A stretch of 49,179 nt of DNA from an uncultured Bacteroidota bacterium (GTDB lineage Bacteria; Bacteroidota; Bacteroidia; Chitinophagales; Chitinophagaceae). The stretch is taken from the NCBI GenBank assembly GCA_903853805.1, contig CAINUN010000008.1:1-49179 (forward strand), given 5' to 3'. Positions 32,296 to 41,697 of the stretch are shown piece by piece (position 1 is the first letter of the stretch; every line of letters starts with the position of its first letter). The notes under the pieces are model-generated. The model made no database searches. It saw only the letters and a program-made list of their open reading frames with translations, and was not told where the DNA came from. A program made the translations under genes and the position numbers.

Positions 32296-35200
32296 ATGAA
32301 AAAACTATCTACGCATCTATCAGTGCGACTAAGGCACTTTCGGCATGTGAGATTACTGCTCTTGTTATTGACCGTTTGTATATCAAACCCAATACTAGCT
32401 CAGTTTTCAGGCGCATTTGCTCCAAGCAATTGGACACTAACCAATTCACCGTTTTTGGTCAATGGAGGTGTCAATACTTTAGGGGCGCCAAGTTTTATTT
32501 CCATTTATTCTGGCAATTCTGGAATAGGAGGGAATACTGCTTATTCTGTAACAGCAACTACAACAGGTGCTATCTCATTTAGTTGGGATTATACCACCGC
32601 TGATGCTGTTCCTAATTTTGATATGTTCTTGTATTCCATCAATGGTGGAACACCTGTGCCTATGACAGGTTTATTAGGATATGGTTTGCAACATCAATCG
32701 GGTAATTTCTGCATTCTAATTAATGCTGGTGATAACTTTTCATTAATCATGAATACTACAGATGGTTTATTTGGAAACGCAAATACAATTATTTCTAATT
32801 TTGCTAACTCTACTCAAGCAATCTCAACTAATACCACAACTATCACAGCATGTGATAGCTACATGTGGGGCGCTAATCACGTTACTTATACACAAAGTGG
32901 TAATTATACTGTAAACTATGGTTGTAATGTTCAAAATCTTAATTTGACGATTATTCCTAGTACAACAAATTCTTCAAGTGTAACAGCATGCGATGAATAT
33001 TATTGGGCAGAAGACGGTAATACCTACACTGAGAGTGGTTCTTATTCTCATGTTGTCGGTTGTCATACTGAGGTTTTGAATTTAACTGTTAACCAAAGTA
33101 GTTCTCATGAATCTTATGTAACAGCATGTGATAGTTATACTTGGGGTGAAAATGGCCAGACATATACACAAACTGGTGATTATTCATCTACATCTACAAA
33201 CCTAGCAGGATGTACACATACTGAGACGCTTCATTTAACTGTTAACTACAGCACAAATAATACAACAAACGAAACGGCATGTGATAGTTATTATTGGGGT
33301 GAAAATGGACAGACATACACTTCAAGTGGCACCTATACCCATACTTCAACAAATGGAGCAAATTGTACTCACACGGAAATTTTGAACTTGACTGTTAACT
33401 ACAGCAATACTGGTTCTAGTTCAGAAACAGCATGTAATAGTTACGAATCAGCATGGGGAACAGTTTACACAACAAGTGGTGCATACACTCATACTTATAC
33501 CAACGCAGCAGGTTGTGATTCAGTTCAAACATTGAACTTAACAGTTAATTATAGCAATACAGGATCTAGTTCAGAAACAGCATGTAATAGTTATGAAGCA
33601 CCTTGGGGAACAGTTTATACTGAGAGTGGTTCTTACACACATACTTACACCAATGTTGCAGGATGTGATTCAGTTCAAACATTGAACTTGACCATCAACT
33701 ACAGCAATGCAGGATCTAGTTCAGAAACTGCATGTGATAGTTATGAAGCAGCATGGGGTACAGTTTACACAACTAGTGGTTCTTATACTCATACCTACAC
33801 AAATGCTGTTGGATGTGATTCTGTTCATACTTTGAATTTGACAATCAACCATAGCACAAGTCATTCCTCTTCAATAACTGCTTGTGATAGTTATTATTGG
33901 GGTGCAAATGATGAGACGTATACAACAAGTGGTACCTATACAACTACTTGGACCAATGGCTCGGGTTGCTTACATACTGAGACTTTACATTTGACTATTA
34001 ACTATAGCACAAGCAACACTACAAATGCAACTGCTTGTGATAGTTATTATTGGTCTGCTAATGGACAGACTTATACTTCAGGTGGTACTTATTCATTTAC
34101 AACTCCTATTCCTGTAAATAGCTGTCCACATACAGAAATTTTGAACTTGACAATCAATAATAGCAATACTGGTTCTAGTTCAGAAACTGCATGTAATAGC
34201 TACACTTGGGAAGGTAATACCTATACAACAAGTGGTGCATATACACATACTTATACCAATGCAGCAGGATGCGATTCTGTACACACTTTGAATTTGACTG
34301 TTAACTACAGCAATACTGGTTCAAACACAGAAACATCATGTAACAGTTATGAAGCAGCATGGGGAACAGTTTACACAACAAGTGGTTCTTACACTCATAC
34401 TTACACCAATGTTTCAGGATGTGATTCTGTTCATACATTGAACTTGACAATTAACTACAGCAATACAGGTTCTAGTTCAGAAACTGCATGCAATAGCTAC
34501 ACTTGGGAAGGTAATACCTATACAACTAGTGGTGCTTATGCGCATACTTACGCTAATGCAGCAGGATGCGATTCTGTACACACTTTGAATTTGACTGTTA
34601 ACTATAGCAATACTGGATCTAGTTCAGAAACAGCTTGTAATAGTTATTCTTCACAGTGGGGAACTACCTACACAACAAGTGGCGCCTACACGTATACTTA
34701 TACCAATGTTGCAGGCTGTGATTCTGTTCACACCTTGAATTTGACTATTAACTACAGCAATACAGGTTCAAACTCAGAAACAGCATGTAATAGCTTTACA
34801 GCAGCATGGGGAACGACCTACACAACAAGTGGTTCATATTCTCATACTTACACTAATGCAGCAGGCTGCGATTCTGTACATACTTTGAATTTGACCATTA
34901 ATTACAGCAATACAGGTTCAAACTCAGAAACTGCATGTAATAGTTTTGAATCAGCATGGGGAACAGTTTACACAACAAGTGGTTCATATTCTCATACATA
35001 CACCAATGCAGCAGGATGTGATTCAGTTCATACTTTGAACTTGACTATTAACTACAGCAACACAGGTTCAAGCTCAGAAACAGCATGTAATAGCTTTACA
35101 GCAGCATGGGGAACTACCTACACTACAAGCGGTTCATATTCTCATACTTACACGAATGCAGCAGGCTGTGATTCAGTTCATACTTTGAACTTGACAGTAA

Positions 35201-37506
35201 ACTATAGCAATACTGGATCTAATTCAGAAACAGCATGTAATAGCTTTACAGCACCTTGGGGAACTACATATACAACAAGTGGTTCATACTCATACACATA
35301 CACCAATGCTGCAGGCTGTGATTCAGTTCATACTTTGAACCTGACTGTTAACTACAGCAATACTGGATCTAATTCAGAAACAGCATGTAATAGCTTTACA
35401 GCAGCATGGGGAACTACCTACACTACAAGCGGTTCATATTCTCATACTTACACGAATGCAGCAGGATGTGATTCTGTTCATACTTTGAACTTGACTATCA
35501 ACTACAGCAATACAGGTTCAAACTCAGAAACAGCATGTAATAGCTTTACCGCAGCATGGGGAACTATCTACACAACTAGTGGTTCTTATTCACATACATA
35601 CACGAATGTAGCAGGATGTGATTCAGTTCATACCTTGAACTTGACCGTTAACTACAGCAATACTGGATCAAATTCAGAAACAGCATGTAATAGTTTTACA
35701 TCACCTTGGGGAATAACCTATACAACAAGTGGTTCATACTCATATACATACACCAATGCTGCAGGCTGTGATTCAGTTCATACTTTGAATTTGACTGTTA
35801 ATTACAGTAATACTGGAAGTAGTTCAGAAACAGCATGTAATAGTTACGTATGGGAAGGCAATACTTACACAACAAGTGGTGCTTATACACATACTTACAC
35901 GAATGCAGTAGGCTGTGATTCAGTTCATACATTGGATTTGACCGTTAACTATAGCAATACTGGTTCAAACTCAGAAACTGCATGTAATAGCTTTACAGCA
36001 GCATGGGGAACTACCTACACAACAAGTGGTGCTTATACACATACTTACACAAATGCAGCAGGCTGTGATTCTGTTCATACTTTGAACTTGACCATTAACT
36101 ATAGCAATACAGGTTCAAGCAGCAGAACAGCTTGTAATTCTTATACATTACCTTGGGGTCAAACAGTAAGTACAAGCGGTAACTATTCTTATACTTATAC
36201 GAATGTTGCAGGATGTGATTCCGTTCATACAGTTAGTGTTACTGTAAATCCAAATCCAAATGTAAGTGCAGGTGCAGATTTGACTGTTTGTCCTGGTACT
36301 TATCAAGCTTTGTGTGCAAGTGGTAATGCTTCTAGTTATTCTTGGACAAGCAGTTTATTGGTGCCAATTAGTAACTGTGTTTCTTTTGTGCCAAGTGCTA
36401 CAGCTACCTATGTTGTAACAGGTACTAATGGGTTTGGTTGTACGAAGAAAGATACAATGGTGTTGACTGTTAAGACTTTCAATATCACAGCATCTGCCAC
36501 AGCTATTTGTAATACGACTCCAAAAACAGCAGTTGTTATGACCGCTCCAGCTGGCTCGAATTATAAATGGAAAGAAAGTGGATTAATAATATCAGGTGCT
36601 GTTAGTCAAACCTATTCTACTAAAACTCCTGGAAATTATTCTTGTACATTTACAGATGCTTTATGTGGTGTTAAAACAACTCCATTATTATCTATTAATT
36701 ATGCAAATCCTCCTGCAAAACCGGTAATTAGTCCTTCACCAAATGTTTATGTATGCGCTGGTCAAACAACAGATTTGTATACAACAACAGGATATGCAGG
36801 TTATAAATGGTCATATTCACCAACATTTATTACCGGTGGCGGTGGTAATGCAACCTTAATTCCAACGGCTACTACCTATAATTATAACACAGGTAACGGT
36901 GGTTATTATTGGGTACAAGTAACAGACAATCTTGGTTGTGTTTCTCAGTGGTCTTATGAAAGGAAAATGACAGTGAATCCAACACCAAATCCAATGCTTA
37001 GCCTTGCGCCTCAAGCTAATGGGTCAGTAACACTAGGTATTTCAGATGCGAATACAAACCTAGCCGATTTTAATGTTGGTGGTACTTATACATGGTACTT
37101 AAATGGTTCAGTCATTTCAGGTGTAACTGGACAATCCTATAATGCAACACAATCTGGTACCTACAAAGTACATCAAGTAAATACTTGGGGTTGTAGTGCA
37201 TTTTCACCGGATTATAGTGTTACAACTAATTGTCCATGTGTGAAATTGGATCCTAATGCAGATCCAAACAACATTAGTTCTTCTGAGCCAGCGTATATCT
37301 ATCCAAATCCTTCCAACGGCATCTTTATGATCTACTCTACTCAAAATCTCAGAGCGGTTGTAAGAAATGTTCAAGGAAGTATGATTTTGGATATTCCAAA
37401 TGCTAAAGAAGTGAACATCAGTGATAAAGCGAATGGCATATACATGTTGCAACTTTACAATGATAAAGGCGACATCATTAAATCAACTAAGTTGATTAAA
37501 GAATAG
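32296..37506 (+). CDS. Giant secreted repeat protein with a T9SS type A sorting domain
   Basis: The 1736-residue protein has a long signal peptide (about 1-36, ending LAQ). A unique N-terminal domain extends to about 173. Then come 23 tandem units of about 50 residues (174-1317), and next several Ig- or PKD-like domains such as SAGADLTVCPGTYQALCASG and VYVCAGQTTDLYTTTGY. The C-terminal sorting domain, about 1665-1736, has IYPNPSNGIFMIYS and ends KSTKLIKE. Each unit carries the pattern TAC(N/D)S(Y/F) ... GCDSVHTLNLT, with two Cys about 27 apart that probably form a disulfide. It should be exported through the type IX system and attached to the surface, perhaps as an adhesin or matrix protein; that role is inferred. 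Confidence 0.9.
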   Translation: MKKLSTHLSVRLRHFRHVRLLLLLLTVCISNPILAQFSGAFAPSNWTLTNSPFLVNGGVNTLGAPSFISIYSGNSGIGGNTAYSVTATTTGAISFSWDYTTADAVPNFDMFLYSINGGTPVPMTGLLGYGLQHQSGNFCILINAGDNFSLIMNTTDGLFGNANTIISNFANSTQAISTNTTTITACDSYMWGANHVTYTQSGNYTVNYGCNVQNLNLTIIPSTTNSSSVTACDEYYWAEDGNTYTESGSYSHVVGCHTEVLNLTVNQSSSHESYVTACDSYTWGENGQTYTQTGDYSSTSTNLAGCTHTETLHLTVNYSTNNTTNETACDSYYWGENGQTYTSSGTYTHTSTNGANCTHTEILNLTVNYSNTGSSSETACNSYESAWGTVYTTSGAYTHTYTNAAGCDSVQTLNLTVNYSNTGSSSETACNSYEAPWGTVYTESGSYTHTYTNVAGCDSVQTLNLTINYSNAGSSSETACDSYEAAWGTVYTTSGSYTHTYTNAVGCDSVHTLNLTINHSTSHSSSITACDSYYWGANDETYTTSGTYTTTWTNGSGCLHTETLHLTINYSTSNTTNATACDSYYWSANGQTYTSGGTYSFTTPIPVNSCPHTEILNLTINNSNTGSSSETACNSYTWEGNTYTTSGAYTHTYTNAAGCDSVHTLNLTVNYSNTGSNTETSCNSYEAAWGTVYTTSGSYTHTYTNVSGCDSVHTLNLTINYSNTGSSSETACNSYTWEGNTYTTSGAYAHTYANAAGCDSVHTLNLTVNYSNTGSSSETACNSYSSQWGTTYTTSGAYTYTYTNVAGCDSVHTLNLTINYSNTGSNSETACNSFTAAWGTTYTTSGSYSHTYTNAAGCDSVHTLNLTINYSNTGSNSETACNSFESAWGTVYTTSGSYSHTYTNAAGCDSVHTLNLTINYSNTGSSSETACNSFTAAWGTTYTTSGSYSHTYTNAAGCDSVHTLNLTVNYSNTGSNSETACNSFTAPWGTTYTTSGSYSYTYTNAAGCDSVHTLNLTVNYSNTGSNSETACNSFTAAWGTTYTTSGSYSHTYTNAAGCDSVHTLNLTINYSNTGSNSETACNSFTAAWGTIYTTSGSYSHTYTNVAGCDSVHTLNLTVNYSNTGSNSETACNSFTSPWGITYTTSGSYSYTYTNAAGCDSVHTLNLTVNYSNTGSSSETACNSYVWEGNTYTTSGAYTHTYTNAVGCDSVHTLDLTVNYSNTGSNSETACNSFTAAWGTTYTTSGAYTHTYTNAAGCDSVHTLNLTINYSNTGSSSRTACNSYTLPWGQTVSTSGNYSYTYTNVAGCDSVHTVSVTVNPNPNVSAGADLTVCPGTYQALCASGNASSYSWTSSLLVPISNCVSFVPSATATYVVTGTNGFGCTKKDTMVLTVKTFNITASATAICNTTPKTAVVMTAPAGSNYKWKESGLIISGAVSQTYSTKTPGNYSCTFTDALCGVKTTPLLSINYANPPAKPVISPSPNVYVCAGQTTDLYTTTGYAGYKWSYSPTFITGGGGNATLIPTATTYNYNTGNGGYYWVQVTDNLGCVSQWSYERKMTVNPTPNPMLSLAPQANGSVTLGISDANTNLADFNVGGTYTWYLNGSVISGVTGQSYNATQSGTYKVHQVNTWGCSAFSPDYSVTTNCPCVKLDPNADPNNISSSEPAYIYPNPSNGIFMIYSTQNLRAVVRNVQGSMILDIPNAKEVNISDKANGIYMLQLYNDKGDIIKSTKLIKE
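32815..36246 (+). repeat. In-frame tandem array, 23 units of about 150 bp
   Basis: Most units are exactly 150 bp, as with NYSNT starts at 34751 and 34901. A few are shorter or longer, for instance the WEGNTY type. Outer units at the 5' end are diverged, and inner units 13-22 are very similar. The blocks 35074-35165 and 35374-35465 are identical over 92 bp, exactly two units apart. Confidence 0.92.
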
Positions 37507-37530
37507 TCATTCTAGGCTTTGCCAAAACTT

Positions 37531-37560
37531 AAGAAGCTGCCCAATTACGGGCAGCTTCTT
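37531..37560 (+). terminator. Terminator of the giant repeat gene
   Basis: A perfect 12-bp stem, AAGAAGCTGCCC (37531-37542) with GGGCAGCTTCTT (37549-37560), has a 6-nt loop and a T run. Confidence 0.92.
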
Positions 37561-37620
37561 TTTTTATTATTAATTGCATTGATTGACAAGATTTAGAATG
37601 AAAATCTCCTTCTCGTCAAT

Positions 37621-37628
37621 TACCTTTG
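37621..37628 (+). promoter_or_regulatory. -7 box of the ddl operon
   Basis: TACCTTTG matches TAnnTTTG exactly and lies 19 nt before the ddl ATG. Confidence 0.55.
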
Positions 37629-37647
37629 AACCAACTTTTTCTTCTGC

Positions 37648-38646
37648 ATGAAAAAAAACATTGCACTCCTTGCCGGTGGTTATTCTGGTGAATATGTCAT
37701 CTCTATTCAAACTGCCGCCACTATTGAACAAAACCTAGACCATGAACAATACAATGTCTACAAGATTTTTGTTACCCGAGATGGTTGGTGGTATGAAACT
37801 GAAAATAAGGAGCGAATTGATATTGACAAAAATAACTTCACCTTAAACATAAACAATGAGATCATCAAGTTCGATTGTGCTTTCATTGCCATTCATGGTG
37901 CGCCAGGAGAGGATGGCAAAATGCAAGGCTATCTTGAAATGCTTCAAATTCCATACACAACTTGCAATTCCATTGTTTCTGCATTGACTTTCAACAAGAG
38001 TTTTTGCAATAAAGTCGTTAAGGATTTTGGTGTTGTGAACATTGCTAATTCGGTTCATCTTATCAAAGGTGAACACTATTCTGTTGGGAATATTTTGGAG
38101 CAATTGAAACTTCCACTTTTCGTAAAACCAAATGAAAGCGGCTCAAGTCTTGGTGTAAGTAAAGTAAAATCTGTTGAACAAATTATGCCTGCAATTGAAA
38201 AGGCATTTAGCGAAGATAAACAGGTGTTGATTGAAGAGTTTATTGAAGGAAGAGAGCTGACCATTGGTGTTTATAGAATTGGTCAGTACTTGAATACTTT
38301 GCCCCCAACCGAAATTGTTAGCAAGAATGAATTCTTCGATTATGAGGCCAAATACACACCCGGCGTAACTAACGAAATTACTCCTGCAAAAATCTCAAAC
38401 GAACTACAGGAACAACTTAAGACGAAAGCAGCGTATATCTACAGGCATTTGAATTGTCGTGGTGTAGTGCGCATGGACTTTATTTTGCAAAAAAACACAA
38501 ACAAACTTTTCTTTTTAGAAGTAAACACCATGCCTGGGCAAAGCGAAAACAGTATTGTTCCACAACAAGTTCGTGCATCTGGAATGGAGCTTAAAGATTT
38601 TTATGGCTCTTTATTATCTGAATGTCTTGAAGCAAATTCTCGATAA
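37648..38646 (+). CDS. ddl: D-alanine--D-alanine ligase
   Basis: Ddl joins two D-alanines with ATP to make the end of the peptidoglycan stem peptide. The 332 residues start KKNIALLAGGYSGEYVISIQ and include FIAIHGAPGEDGKMQGYLEM. The ATP-grasp part has LFVKPNESGSSLGVSKV and LIEEFIEGRELTIGVY. Metal binding is through GVVRMDFILQ and FFLEVNTMPGQSENSIVPQQ. All are family features. It leads a probable operon with a PASTA protein, a T9SS cargo and a rhodanese. Confidence 0.96.
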   Translation: MKKNIALLAGGYSGEYVISIQTAATIEQNLDHEQYNVYKIFVTRDGWWYETENKERIDIDKNNFTLNINNEIIKFDCAFIAIHGAPGEDGKMQGYLEMLQIPYTTCNSIVSALTFNKSFCNKVVKDFGVVNIANSVHLIKGEHYSVGNILEQLKLPLFVKPNESGSSLGVSKVKSVEQIMPAIEKAFSEDKQVLIEEFIEGRELTIGVYRIGQYLNTLPPTEIVSKNEFFDYEAKYTPGVTNEITPAKISNELQEQLKTKAAYIYRHLNCRGVVRMDFILQKNTNKLFFLEVNTMPGQSENSIVPQQVRASGMELKDFYGSLLSECLEANSR

Positions 38647-38681
38647 ATTTTTACTTTGCATCACCTGTATCAGCCTATAAA

Positions 38682-39518
38682 ATGAACGATAAACTCAGAA
38701 ATTCTTTTGTTTTCAATTTACTATTGGTCTTTCTGCTTTGCGGATTCTTTTATATTGTTTTCTTTTCTTCGCTTAGTTTAATTACAGGACATAACAGTCA
38801 CGCAAGAGTGCCCAATGTATTAAACCAAGATGTGAAAATTGCTGTGAAATCCTTGGAGCAATTAGGTTTTGAGGTAGAGGTTGATTCTGCCTACGAACCC
38901 AAGATGAAGCCGCTAATGGTATTGTCTATGATACCCGATACTGGCTCTTCTGTAAAAACAGGGAGGACTATTTTCTTAACTATAAATAAAGCAGAACCCC
39001 CATTGACACCGATGCCCAAGCTCACTGATCTTTCTTTTAGAAGTGCGATTAGAATTTTAGAAAGTGCAAGATTGGTTTTAGGTGATACCATTCGAAAACC
39101 TGACTATGCAAAAGGTGCTGTGTTAGAACAGCTTTATAATGGAAAAACAATCACAGCTGGGGATATGATTCCACAAGGAAGTAAAATTACTCTGGTTGTT
39201 GGTGATGGGTTGAACAATGTGGAAATGGATGTACCTGATGTAATTGGTTCTACTGCTGACGAAGGCATTACTATATTAAATGGAGCTGGTTTGAGCCCTA
39301 TCATTATATGGGATGGGGTAATTACTGATTCTTCTTCTGCTATAATCTACAAACAATCACCCGCACCTTATAATGAATTGGAAGTGCCCAATCGCATCAA
39401 GGAAGGTGATGTGATGGATATTCGCATCAAACAAAATCCAACAAATGAAGAGTTGGAGGACAATAGAAAACCTGCAAATACAGTTAATAATGCAGAGCCA
39501 AATCCAACTCAGCCGTGA
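38682..39518 (+). CDS. Membrane-anchored PASTA domain protein
   Basis: The 278-residue protein has one transmembrane helix at about 9-33. Three PASTA domains follow: VPNVLNQDVKIAVKSLEQLG at about 44-108, then PKLTDLSFRSAIRILESARL at about 114-182, and VPDVIGSTADEGITILNGAG at about 188-252. The tail is Asn/Pro-rich. PASTA domains bind peptidoglycan or penicillin-binding proteins. No kinase or transpeptidase domain is attached. Linkage to ddl, 35 nt upstream, fits a cell-wall role. Its stop overlaps the next start by one base. Confidence 0.9.
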   Translation: MNDKLRNSFVFNLLLVFLLCGFFYIVFFSSLSLITGHNSHARVPNVLNQDVKIAVKSLEQLGFEVEVDSAYEPKMKPLMVLSMIPDTGSSVKTGRTIFLTINKAEPPLTPMPKLTDLSFRSAIRILESARLVLGDTIRKPDYAKGAVLEQLYNGKTITAGDMIPQGSKITLVVGDGLNNVEMDVPDVIGSTADEGITILNGAGLSPIIIWDGVITDSSSAIIYKQSPAPYNELEVPNRIKEGDVMDIRIKQNPTNEELEDNRKPANTVNNAEPNPTQP

Positions 39519-41362
39519 TGCGCAGGTATATTTTCTTTTTAGGTAGTTTATTCTTGTTCCTTACTTCCACTTCCAAAGCACAAGAAGTTATAGGACCTGT
39601 TCAACACAATGCAGAATTGTTTCAGCAACAATATCGTCCTTTATTAAAAACGACAACATTATCACTTCCTTTTTTTGATGACTTTACGGATAAAAGCCCT
39701 TTCCCAAATCCTTCAAAATGGATGGAAGCGCAAGTGTATGTAAACAATACTATGTCCTACAATCCTATAAGTCGAGGTGTGGCAACTTTTGATGCACTGA
39801 ATGCTAAAGGTGGACCTTACGATTCTTCATCAAGCATTAATTTGGTTTATGCAGATAGCCTTACAAGTCAACCTTTTGATTTAACAACTTATATCCCATC
39901 AGACAGTCTTTATCTAAGTTTTTTTATTCAACCTCAAGGCAATGGGTTTGCACCTGAAACTCAAGATTCATTGATGTTGTTTATGAAAAAGGAGGATGGT
40001 AATTGGCTTAAAGTATGGAGTTTGGCAGGAAATGTATTGGAACCATTTCATCAAATATTACTACCTGTTGTTGACAGTGTTTTTTTTCATATCGATTTTC
40101 AATTTCGGTTTGTAAATAAAGCTTCTATCAACCTTAATGATGACAACTGGAATGTAGACTATGTCTATTTTAATGCAGGAAGAAATAGGAACGATACTTT
40201 AGTAAATGATGTTGCCACAAGCGTTGAGCCTTCAAATTTATTGAATGACTTCACATCAATGCCCTACCATCAATTTGTCAATCATCAGTCTCAATTATTA
40301 AACCTTGACCATTATTTCTACGCCAAAAATAATTATGGGAATAGCACTACTGTTTCCTTAGGTTATAAAGCAACAGAAACGCAAACTAGCACCCCTTTGT
40401 TTTCTTCTGTATCAAGCAACGATGTGATGATTCCTTATGCACTCAATCAATATTCTTATCCCGTTTACCCTATCAGTTTTTCTGCTGCTGGTATTCATGA
40501 TAAAGTTGTTTTTGAGCAGCAATATTTTATCAATAATGCGAGCAACCCCAACGAACCCAAAGAAAATGACACCATCACTTACGATCAAATTTTTGACAAC
40601 TACTTATCATATGACGATGGCACTGCTGAAAAAAGTTATTTCTTAAATCAGTTTGTAACCATGCCTGCAAAAACGGCTGTTGAATTTTATCTCAATGAAC
40701 CAGATACAATAAGGGGGGCTGCCATTTATTTTGCAAGACAAGTACCACTTCCTTTCAACAAATTTTTTTCAATTACAGTTTACCAGAGTATTGGTTTGAA
40801 TGGAGGCTTAGATACCGTTTATTATCAACAAGATTTATTCTATCCCCATTATGATAGTATCAATCATTTTTGGATTTACAAGCTAGATACCGCATTAGTG
40901 CTTCCAGCAGGGACATTTTATCTTGGAACCCTTCAGCCTTCGAGCAGTGGTTGCGATAGTATTTATTTCGGGTTAGATGTAAACAGAATTGGTGGTAATC
41001 ATCTTTACTATAATGTGCTTGGTTCTTGGGTTTCATCATCTGCACCAGGTGCAATTATGATGAGACCTTTACTGGGACAACCTGTTGTTGGAACTGCAAT
41101 TAAAAACCTTAGTCAAAACAATGAAATAGGGTGGAGTATTGCTCCTAACCCTACAAGTCAATTTATTTCGATTCAATTTAAAGATGGAAGCTATCAAAAT
41201 TGTTTGTTGGAAATAATAGATGCTACAGGTAGAATGATATTGAATAAAGACATTTCAATTCAACACACACTGAATATTGAACAACTTGACCCTGGGGTTT
41301 ATTTTGTAAGAATCAAGCAAAATAACCGTTACACTCAAACCCGAAAACTGATCAAAGAATAA
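39518..41362 (+). CDS. Secreted protein with a T9SS type A sorting domain
   Basis: From ATG 39518 the product is 614 residues; a GTG one codon earlier is possible. It has a signal peptide (about 1-21, ending SKAQ). The middle part has LPFFDDFTDKSPFPNPSKWM and DSLYLSFFIQPQGNGFAPE, a jelly-roll-like region often seen in Bacteroidota cargo proteins. The C-terminal sorting domain includes IAPNPTSQFISIQF and LDPGVYFVRIKQNNRYTQ and ends RKLIKE. Function is unknown. Start and stop overlaps with the PASTA gene and a 7-nt gap to the rhodanese gene show translation coupling and an operon. Confidence 0.85.
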   Translation: MRRYIFFLGSLFLFLTSTSKAQEVIGPVQHNAELFQQQYRPLLKTTTLSLPFFDDFTDKSPFPNPSKWMEAQVYVNNTMSYNPISRGVATFDALNAKGGPYDSSSSINLVYADSLTSQPFDLTTYIPSDSLYLSFFIQPQGNGFAPETQDSLMLFMKKEDGNWLKVWSLAGNVLEPFHQILLPVVDSVFFHIDFQFRFVNKASINLNDDNWNVDYVYFNAGRNRNDTLVNDVATSVEPSNLLNDFTSMPYHQFVNHQSQLLNLDHYFYAKNNYGNSTTVSLGYKATETQTSTPLFSSVSSNDVMIPYALNQYSYPVYPISFSAAGIHDKVVFEQQYFINNASNPNEPKENDTITYDQIFDNYLSYDDGTAEKSYFLNQFVTMPAKTAVEFYLNEPDTIRGAAIYFARQVPLPFNKFFSITVYQSIGLNGGLDTVYYQQDLFYPHYDSINHFWIYKLDTALVLPAGTFYLGTLQPSSSGCDSIYFGLDVNRIGGNHLYYNVLGSWVSSSAPGAIMMRPLLGQPVVGTAIKNLSQNNEIGWSIAPNPTSQFISIQFKDGSYQNCLLEIIDATGRMILNKDISIQHTLNIEQLDPGVYFVRIKQNNRYTQTRKLIKE

Positions 41363-41369
41363 GACATTT

Positions 41370-41672
41370 ATGCAGGAAATTACTGTTCTAGAATTAAAAA
41401 AACGAATGAATGAAGACGAACTACTCCATATCATTGATGTACGTGAACCTGATGAATACAATGAATATAATATTGGTGCACAACTCATCCCACTTGGGAA
41501 AATAATGAGCATGCAAGTAGATGAAATTGAGGACTTCAAAGAACAAGAACTCATCGTTCATTGTCGCTCGGGAAATCGTAGTGCACAAGCATGCATGTTC
41601 CTTGAAACAATGGGATTTACCAATTGCAAAAACCTAGTAGGTGGTATGATAGCTTGGCAAGAAATGGGTTAA
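41370..41672 (+). CDS. Single-domain rhodanese-like protein
   Basis: The 100-residue protein contains HIIDVREPDEYNEYNIGAQL and the active-site loop VHCRSGNRSAQAC with Cys65. It ends KNLVGGMIAWQEMG. All are typical of rhodanese (sulfurtransferase) domains. It has no signal peptide, so it acts in the cytoplasm. The CRSGNR loop suggests it is active, for example in persulfide transfer. It is the last gene of the ddl operon and converges on the lipoprotein gene with no clear terminator. Confidence 0.92.
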   Translation: MQEITVLELKKRMNEDELLHIIDVREPDEYNEYNIGAQLIPLGKIMSMQVDEIEDFKEQELIVHCRSGNRSAQACMFLETMGFTNCKNLVGGMIAWQEMG

Positions 41673-41697
41673 GCTTTTTGATGATTGTTTCTGCTCC

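Noticed and set aside
32815-36246. Regular DNA repeats that might look like a CRISPR array or satellite
   Set aside because: The period is about 150 bp, units are contiguous without unique spacers, and the whole array is one open reading frame with protein-level conservation.
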